A stretch of DNA of 30,377 nt, from IMG/VR virus record IMGVR_UViG_3300040811_001571, positions 1 to 30,377 of that record; one strand, 5' to 3'. This document shows positions 25,639-30,377 of the stretch, in pieces. The notes beneath the pieces are model-generated. The model saw only the letters and a program-made list of their open reading frames with translations. It ran no database searches and had not been told where the DNA came from. The first letter of the stretch is position 1; each line of letters opens with the position of its first letter. The stretch is from a virus. The translations under genes were made by a program, and so were the position numbers.

Positions 25639-27333
25639 ATGGCATTTCAAGTATCACCTGGCGTGCAGATCAAAGAGATCGACGCTACCAATGTTGTTCC
25701 AGCTGTTTCCACTTCAATCGGTGGATTTGTTGGCTCATTCAATTGGGGTCCGGTAGAGCAAATCTTAACTATTAGTTCTGAACAAGAATTAGTTGAAAGA
25801 TTTGGTACACCTGATAACAACACATTTAAGTACTTCTTTGTTGCTGCGTCATTCTTAAAATATGGGAACGCGCTCAAAGTCGTTAGAGCCGCCAGCGGGC
25901 ACCAAAATGCCACGTCTGATGGATCTGGACAACTTATTAAAAACGAAGATGATTATGAAAATAACTATGCTGACGGAAGCCTTTCAAAAGGTAACTGGGC
26001 ATCAAAATATCCTGGATCGTTAGGAAACAGCCTTAAAGTTGAATTTGTAACTCAACAAGTATCTAGCAGTAACTACAGCAACTGGTCGCATAGCGGCGAG
26101 TTTGATTCTGCTCCTGGTACTTCTGATTACGCTTCTGACTTAGGTGCAACTACAGCGAATGACGAAATGCATATTGTCGTCGTCGATGAAGATGGTTTAA
26201 TCTCCGGTACAGCTGGTACTGTACTAGAGAGATTTGCTTTTGTATCTCAAGCTTCAGACGCTAAGAAAGCTGATGGAACCTCCAACTATTATAAAGAAGT
26301 TGTTAATAGCTCTTCTCAATATGTTTGGTGGATCGATCATGATTCTGATTTAACTAATGCTGGATCGTCGATTTCAGGCGGACAAACATCTTTTGCAGGA
26401 CAAACTACTGTCCAATCAGATTCTTTATCTGGTGCAGCTGATGATAACACACCAACATCTGGAGAGCTTCAATTAGGTTACGATCTATTTGAAGATGCAG
26501 AAACAGAAGATGTAAATCTTTTATTCGCGGCTCCTGATGCAAATGGTGAAAACACTATTGCATTAGATCTTATTAGTATTGCTAATGCAAGAAAAGATTG
26601 TGTTGCATTTGTATCTCCTCCGATTGAAGATACAGTAAATAGTTCTACCCCTGCTGCAGACGTTAAAGCGTTTGTTGATGGGTTGACATCTACATCTTAT
26701 GCGGCATGTGATTCTACAGCTCTTTATGTATATGACAAATATAATGACGTATACAGATGGATTGGAGCTGCTGGACATCAAGCAGGTCTTTGTGCAAATA
26801 CAGATAGAGTAGCAGATGCTTGGTTCTCTCCAGCTGGAGTGAACAGAGGTCAATTACTCGGTGTAACAAAACTTGCATTTAATCCTAAAAAGGCAGACAG
26901 AGATACATTATATAAAGCAAGAGTTAACCCAATTGTATCGTTACCTGGACAAGGTACTTTACTTTTCGGTGACAAAACTTTATTAAGCCGTCCTTCTGCA
27001 TTCGATAGAATCAACGTAAGAAGATTATTCATCGTATTAGAGAAAGCAATTAGTACTGCATCTAAAGCTCAGTTGTTTGAATTCAATGACGAATTTACAA
27101 GAGCTCAGTTCAGAAACTTAGTTGAACCTTTCTTAAGGGATGTAAAAGGAAGACGTGGAGTTACAGACTTCTTAGTGGTATGTGACGAAACAAACAATAC
27201 AGGTCAAGTAATTGATGCTAATAGATTTGTTGCTGATATCTTTATCAAGCCAGCAAGATCTATTAACTTCATTACATTGAACTTCATAGCAACTAGAACC
27301 GGAGTAGAATTCTCCGAGATCGCAGGAGTATAG
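25639..27333 (+). CDS. 18: Tail sheath protein gp18
   Basis: 564 aa (T4 gp18 is 659). It polymerises around the tail tube and contracts at infection. The N-terminus MAFQVSPGVQIKEIDATN, GGFVGSFNWGPVEQ and FKYFFVAASFLKYGNALKVV, and the C-terminal region ALKVV/FDRINVRRLFIVLEKAI, FNDEFTRAQFRNLVEPFLRD and FIKPARSINFITLNFIATRT, are strongly typical. The middle (residues ~95-260) is shorter than in T4 and corresponds to the variable outer domains. AGAGG precedes the start. The first few hundred bases, notably 25861-25920 (about 57% G+C by count), use C-ending codons unlike the rest of the window, perhaps for high expression or from exchange. Confidence 0.97.
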   Translation: MAFQVSPGVQIKEIDATNVVPAVSTSIGGFVGSFNWGPVEQILTISSEQELVERFGTPDNNTFKYFFVAASFLKYGNALKVVRAASGHQNATSDGSGQLIKNEDDYENNYADGSLSKGNWASKYPGSLGNSLKVEFVTQQVSSSNYSNWSHSGEFDSAPGTSDYASDLGATTANDEMHIVVVDEDGLISGTAGTVLERFAFVSQASDAKKADGTSNYYKEVVNSSSQYVWWIDHDSDLTNAGSSISGGQTSFAGQTTVQSDSLSGAADDNTPTSGELQLGYDLFEDAETEDVNLLFAAPDANGENTIALDLISIANARKDCVAFVSPPIEDTVNSSTPAADVKAFVDGLTSTSYAACDSTALYVYDKYNDVYRWIGAAGHQAGLCANTDRVADAWFSPAGVNRGQLLGVTKLAFNPKKADRDTLYKARVNPIVSLPGQGTLLFGDKTLLSRPSAFDRINVRRLFIVLEKAISTASKAQLFEFNDEFTRAQFRNLVEPFLRDVKGRRGVTDFLVVCDETNNTGQVIDANRFVADIFIKPARSINFITLNFIATRTGVEFSEIAGV

Positions 27334-27343
27334 GGGGTAAATC

Positions 27344-27871
27344 ATGGCAATTTTAGGCGTAGACGATTTTAAATCAAAGCTCGTAGGTGGCGGTGCAAGA
27401 CCTAACCTATACAAAGTAACTATGAACTATCCAAGCTATGCACAGGGCGATGTAGAACTTACATCCTTTATGTGTAAAGCTGCTCAGTTACCTGCTTCAG
27501 TAATTGCTCCTTTAGAAGTTAACTTCAGAGGTAGAAAATTACAAATGGCTGGTGACAGAACATTTGAGCCTTGGACGATCACAGTTATTAATGACGTCGG
27601 TTTCGAAGTCAGAGATGCTATGGAAAGATGGATGAATGGCATCAATGGTCATAATAGCAATACAGGTCTTGCTAATCCTAGTGATTATCAAGCAGATGCT
27701 ATTGTTGAACAACTAGATAAGGCAGGTAATTCTGTAAAGAGATACGACTTTAGAGGAGTATTTCCTACAAACGTTTCTGCAATCGATCTAGGTTATGACA
27801 ATGAAAACGCGATCGAAGAGTTTACTGTAGAATTCCAGATTCAATACTGGGAAAGTAACACTACTTCGTAA
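27344..27871 (+). CDS. 19: Tail tube protein gp19
   Basis: 175 aa (T4 gp19 is 163). It forms the inner tube through which DNA passes. The start follows an AGGGGGT-type site just after the gp18 stop. Typical features are MAILGVDDFKSKLVGGGARP, FMCKAAQLPASVIAPLEV near 42-59, FRGRKLQMAGDRTFEPWTIT near 61-80, FEVRDAMERWMNGIN near 86-100, and the C-terminal EFTVEFQIQYWE. It is co-transcribed with gp18; the next late promoter begins 3 bases after its stop. Confidence 0.97.
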   Translation: MAILGVDDFKSKLVGGGARPNLYKVTMNYPSYAQGDVELTSFMCKAAQLPASVIAPLEVNFRGRKLQMAGDRTFEPWTITVINDVGFEVRDAMERWMNGINGHNSNTGLANPSDYQADAIVEQLDKAGNSVKRYDFRGVFPTNVSAIDLGYDNENAIEEFTVEFQIQYWESNTTS

Positions 27872-27874
27872 GGG

Positions 27875-27882
27875 TATAAATA
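27875..27882 (+). promoter_or_regulatory. T4-type late promoter for portal gene
   Basis: Exact TATAAATA directly after the gp19 stop. The predicted start near 27888-27889 falls just before a 7-bp GC-rich hairpin, which would lie at the very 5' end of the message. GGAG at 27919-27922 precedes the gp20 ATG. Confidence 0.75.
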
Positions 27883-27890
27883 TATTTGAC

Positions 27891-27908
27891 GGGGAGAGTA
27901 ATCTCCCC
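27891..27908 (+). promoter_or_regulatory. GC-rich hairpin with GUAA tetraloop in gp20 leader
   Basis: Perfect 7-bp stem GGGGAGA/TCTCCCC closed by the GNRA-class loop GTAA. It is the only strong inverted repeat I found between genes. No T-run follows, so a factor-independent terminator is unlikely. Because a late start site is predicted 2-3 bases upstream, it would form a 5'-terminal stem-loop, a known mRNA-stabilising arrangement; that role is inference. Confidence 0.7.
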
Positions 27909-27928
27909 TGATAATATTGGAGTAAATT

Positions 27929-29428
27929 ATGGCAGAATTTTTCGGGTTCGAAATAAAGAGAAAGAAGGACGATAAAGAGTTACTTCCTTCCTTTGTTCCA
28001 AGAACAGAAGATGACGGCGCTGGAGTTATTTCAGCTGGCGGTCACTTTGGCGCGTATCTAGACATTGATGGCGACAAAGCAAAGGGTGAAGTTGATCTCA
28101 TTTATAAGTATAGAGATGTTGCTACTCAACCTGAGTGCGATGCAGCAATTGAAGAAATTATAAATGAAGCGATTGTTGGTGATAATGAAGATGCACCAAT
28201 TAATATTGTATTAGACAAATTAGAAATATCTGATAAAATAAAAGAAACTGTAAGATTTGAGTTTGATCACATACTTAAACTCTTAAACTTTAATCAGTAT
28301 GCACATGACATATTCAGAAAGTGGTATATTGATGGTAGATTACCGTATCATATTATTGTAGATAGTGCTAATACATCTAAAGGTATACAAGAATTAAGAT
28401 ATATTGATCCCGCTAAATTACGTAAAGTAAAAGAGATCGAAGAAAAAGAAGATCCAAAGACGGGAGCAAAAGTAATTAAAAAGGTTGAGGAATTCTTTCT
28501 ATTCCAAGATACCGCAATGGGTAAATACAATCAAGGTGTAAAAATATATCCTGATGCAATTGCTTATTGTACCTCTGGCGTTATGGACCCAGGGAGAAAG
28601 AAAATTTTATCTTATTTGCAGAAAGCTGTAAAGCCTGTAAATCAGTTAAGAATGATGGAAGATTCTCTTGTTATCTATAGAATATCAAGAGCTCCAGAAA
28701 GAAGAATTTTTTATATTGATGTAGGTAACTTACCGAAAGGTAAGGCAGAAGAATACTTACGCGGTATTATGAATCAATATAGAAATAAATTAGTTTATGA
28801 CGCTAAGACAGGCGATATCAGAGATGATAAAAAGCATATGTCTATGTTGGAAGATTTCTTTTTGCCCCGTAGAGAAGGTGGTAGAGGAACTGAAATTTCA
28901 ACCCTACCAGGTGGAGAAAACCTTGGACAAATTGATGATATTATCTATTTTCAAAAGAAATTATATAGATCATTGAATGTTCCATTGAATAGATTAGAGC
29001 AAGAAGCTCAATTTAGTCTTGGTAGAACTACTGAAATTACAAGAGATGAAGTTAAATTTAAAAAGTTTGTTGATAGATTAAGAAAAAGATTTTCTGATTT
29101 ATTCTATCAACTTCTTAAAACTCAACTTCTTTTGAAGGGTGTTATTACTAAAGAAGATTGGAATGAGTGGAAAGAAGATATTGTATTTGACTTTATTGAA
29201 GATAACTATTTTTCAGAGCTAAAACAAGCTGAAATATGGAGAGAAAGATTTGATATGCTTGGCAGTATGGATGAACATATTGGTAAGTACATCTCCAATG
29301 AATGGGTTAAAAGGAATGTTCTTCGATTTACTGATGAAGAAATTGAAGAAATGGAAAAGCAAATTGATGCGGAAAATAAAGCCGGAGAGAATGATCCGCC
29401 AGATGGCGATGACCCTCGATGGGACTAA
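27929..29428 (+). CDS. 20: Portal vertex protein gp20
   Basis: 499 aa (T4 gp20 is 524). Dodecameric portal that initiates prohead assembly and serves as the DNA entry channel for gp17. Strong family segments include QLRMMEDSLVIYRISRAPER near residues 241-260, RIFYIDVGNLPKGKAEEYL, IMNQYRNKLVYDAKTGDIRD and FFLPRREGGRGTEISTLPGG near 310-330, then YFQKKLYRSLNVPLNRL. This is the part used as the g20 marker for marine T4-like phages. The C-terminus is long, helical and acidic. The ATG follows GGAG (27919-27922). No truncation is apparent. Confidence 0.97.
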   Translation: MAEFFGFEIKRKKDDKELLPSFVPRTEDDGAGVISAGGHFGAYLDIDGDKAKGEVDLIYKYRDVATQPECDAAIEEIINEAIVGDNEDAPINIVLDKLEISDKIKETVRFEFDHILKLLNFNQYAHDIFRKWYIDGRLPYHIIVDSANTSKGIQELRYIDPAKLRKVKEIEEKEDPKTGAKVIKKVEEFFLFQDTAMGKYNQGVKIYPDAIAYCTSGVMDPGRKKILSYLQKAVKPVNQLRMMEDSLVIYRISRAPERRIFYIDVGNLPKGKAEEYLRGIMNQYRNKLVYDAKTGDIRDDKKHMSMLEDFFLPRREGGRGTEISTLPGGENLGQIDDIIYFQKKLYRSLNVPLNRLEQEAQFSLGRTTEITRDEVKFKKFVDRLRKRFSDLFYQLLKTQLLLKGVITKEDWNEWKEDIVFDFIEDNYFSELKQAEIWRERFDMLGSMDEHIGKYISNEWVKRNVLRFTDEEIEEMEKQIDAENKAGENDPPDGDDPRWD

Positions 29429-29434
29429 CTATTT

Positions 29435-29442
29435 TATAAATA
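29435..29442 (+). promoter_or_regulatory. T4-type late promoter for prohead core/protease unit
   Basis: Exact TATAAATA after the gp20 stop. The predicted start near 29448 leaves a leader of only about 12 nt that opens almost directly with AGGAG (29449-29453) before the ATG at 29461. Confidence 0.75.
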
Positions 29443-29460
29443 TATAACAGGAGAAACATA

Positions 29461-29628
29461 ATGGAAGTTGAGAATATTATTGATAATTTGAAAGACGGTG
29501 ATAACGTCGCTGCAAGTAAGGCTTTTACAGCTGTAATGCAGGATAAACTATCAACAGCATTAGATGCTAAAAAGATAGAAATTGCGTCTGGATTAATTCA
29601 GCGTAAGAAAGAGGATAAAGAAGATTAA
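29461..29628 (+). CDS. 67: Small prohead core protein, gp67-like, 55 aa
   Basis: ATG preceded by AGGAG at 29449-29453. The protein begins MEVENIIDNLKDGDNV, has a central helix with AFTAVMQDKLSTALDAKKIE (residues 21-40) and a charged KKEDKED end. The FxAVMQDK-AL-AKK-E pattern and the position between portal and protease match gp67, a precursor of internal peptide cut by gp21 during head maturation (80 aa in T4). The assignment rests on position and this short motif, since the protein is too small for more. Its stop overlaps the next start by one base. Confidence 0.75.
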   Translation: MEVENIIDNLKDGDNVAASKAFTAVMQDKLSTALDAKKIEIASGLIQRKKEDKED

Positions 29629-29855
29629 TGAAATCTTTTGTTGAAATTAGAGAAGCTCTTAAACTAAAAGGCGGAGAAAAAGAAGTCTCTAAAGCCATAA
29701 TAGGTAAGGGCGCTCAAAAACAAGAGATTACAATTACGAAAAAAGGTAATAGGTGGAATCTATATCTCGATGACGAGTTAGCTATGGATAATATGAAATC
29801 TCCAAAAGAAGCTAATGACGAGATGAAGAAACTTATTAAAATGTTAGGACGCTAA
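29628..29855 (+). CDS. 68: Small prohead core protein, gp68 position, 75 aa
   Basis: Starts within the stop of the previous gene (TAATG) and ends 1 base before gp21. The protein is basic and lysine-rich: MKSFVEIREALKLKGGEKEV opens, a beta-like ITITKKGNRWNLYLDDELA lies near 35-53, and a helix (SPKEANDEMKKLIKMLGR) ends it. T4 gp68 is about 141 aa and affects prohead shape. Position and charge fit, but I see no decisive motif. The N-terminal SFVEIREAL and a lysine-rich fold also occur in other small T4-like phage proteins, so this could be a non-orthologous protein at the same locus. Confidence 0.65.
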   Translation: MKSFVEIREALKLKGGEKEVSKAIIGKGAQKQEITITKKGNRWNLYLDDELAMDNMKSPKEANDEMKKLIKMLGR

Positions 29856-29856
29856 T

Positions 29857-30377
29857 ATGAAGTTAATAACAGAATACGTCGAGAGAGATCTCGAAATTAT
29901 TGCAGAAGCCAAAAAGAACGGTGAAAAAAACTACTTCATTGAAGGTGTCTTCATGCAATCAAATAAAAAGAATAGAAACGGTCGTATTTACGAAAGAAAG
30001 ACTCTTGAAAGAGCTGTTAATAAATACGTTACCGAACAAGTTAATACTGGACGAGCTGTTGGAGAGTTAAATCATCCGGAAGGACCAACAGTAAATCTAG
30101 ATAAAGTTTCTCACAAGATCGAAGATCTGCATTGGCAGGGAAACGATGTTGTTGGAAAAGCATCAATTCTTAAAACCCCTATGGGTAAAATCGTTGAAGG
30201 TTTGCTCGAAGGTGGAGTTAAGCTTGGTGTATCAAGTCGTGGAATGGGAAGTCTTGTACAGAAGAATGGTGTTGCATATGTGGGGGATGACTTTATGTTG
30301 TCTACAGTTGATATCGTTCAAGACCCAAGTGCTCCAAGTGCATTTGTAAATGGAGTAATGGAAGGTGTTGAATGGGT
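29857..30377 (+). CDS. 21: Prohead core protease gp21, 3' end outside window
   Basis: 173 codons are visible of a protein usually a little over 200 aa. It is the assemblin-like serine protease that sits in the prohead core, activates itself and cuts the capsid and core proteins. The visible part shows YFIEGVFMQSNKKNRNGRIY near 26-45, the catalytic His in ELNHPEGP (His73), and the nucleophile region KLGVSSRGMG (Ser126/Ser127), followed by LSTVDIVQDPSAPSAF. All expected active-site elements are intact. It is probably co-transcribed with gp67 and gp68 from the promoter at 29435. Confidence 0.95.
   Translation, partial: MKLITEYVERDLEIIAEAKKNGEKNYFIEGVFMQSNKKNRNGRIYERKTLERAVNKYVTEQVNTGRAVGELNHPEGPTVNLDKVSHKIEDLHWQGNDVVGKASILKTPMGKIVEGLLEGGVKLGVSSRGMGSLVQKNGVAYVGDDFMLSTVDIVQDPSAPSAFVNGVMEGVEW

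Noticed and set aside
29250-29447. Plus-strand 65-codon frame over the end of gp20
   Set aside because: Out-of-frame shadow of a strongly conserved portal C-terminus; crosses the late promoter at 29435.
30146-30349. Plus-strand 67-codon frame inside gp21
   Set aside because: Shadow of the protease frame, which carries the catalytic His and Ser motifs.

Overview
The window is a late structural segment of a T4-like (Tevenvirinae-type) myovirus genome. From 20609 onward the genes follow the T4 order gp13, gp14, gp15, gp16, gp17, gp18, gp19, gp20, gp67, gp68, gp21. Each is recognisable from its protein sequence except the two small core genes, which rest largely on position. All genes are on the + strand, packing is tight (TAATG overlaps, gaps of a few bases), and composition is AT-rich (about one third G+C by eye). 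Late-promoter octamers of the T4 sigma-gp55 type (TATAAATA or one mismatch) sit at transcription-unit boundaries. The fibre modules are of a type known from marine T4-like phages (cyanophages, pelagiphages). A marine host is therefore likely, but the sequence does not identify it. No bacterial genes, tRNA, integrase or CRISPR are present.

Region 1 (1-20573) is an array of long fibre or adhesin genes. It starts with the 3' part of a repeat-rich fibre (1-2673). Five large proteins of about 950-1230 aa follow (2708, 5889, 8979, 12166, 17463), then a 351-aa lectin-like tail protein (15863). The large proteins combine related N-terminal modules and a shaft of VGIGT-type beta repeats with dissimilar C-terminal tips. 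Most are followed immediately by a small gene (39, 70, 82, 94 or 177 aa), which suggests fibre plus partner (chaperone or tip) cassettes. Three promoters with a shared extended sequence divide the array into units. Two of them are placed so that the mRNA would begin at or next to the ATG.

Region 2 (20609-25551) encodes the neck and packaging proteins: gp13 and gp14 (head completion; gp14 carries a four-repeat insertion), gp15 (tail terminator) and the terminase gp16/gp17. Region 3 (25639-27871) encodes the contractile tail: sheath gp18 and tube gp19. Region 4 (27929-30377) starts head assembly: portal gp20, small core proteins gp67 and gp68, and the N-terminal part of the prohead protease gp21, cut by the window edge.

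Together these genes build the portal-neck-tail axis, package DNA, and supply a large set of host-recognition fibres. The fibre array lies directly upstream of gp13, where T4 has gp12 and wac. No stretch longer than about 90 bases lacks a gene.
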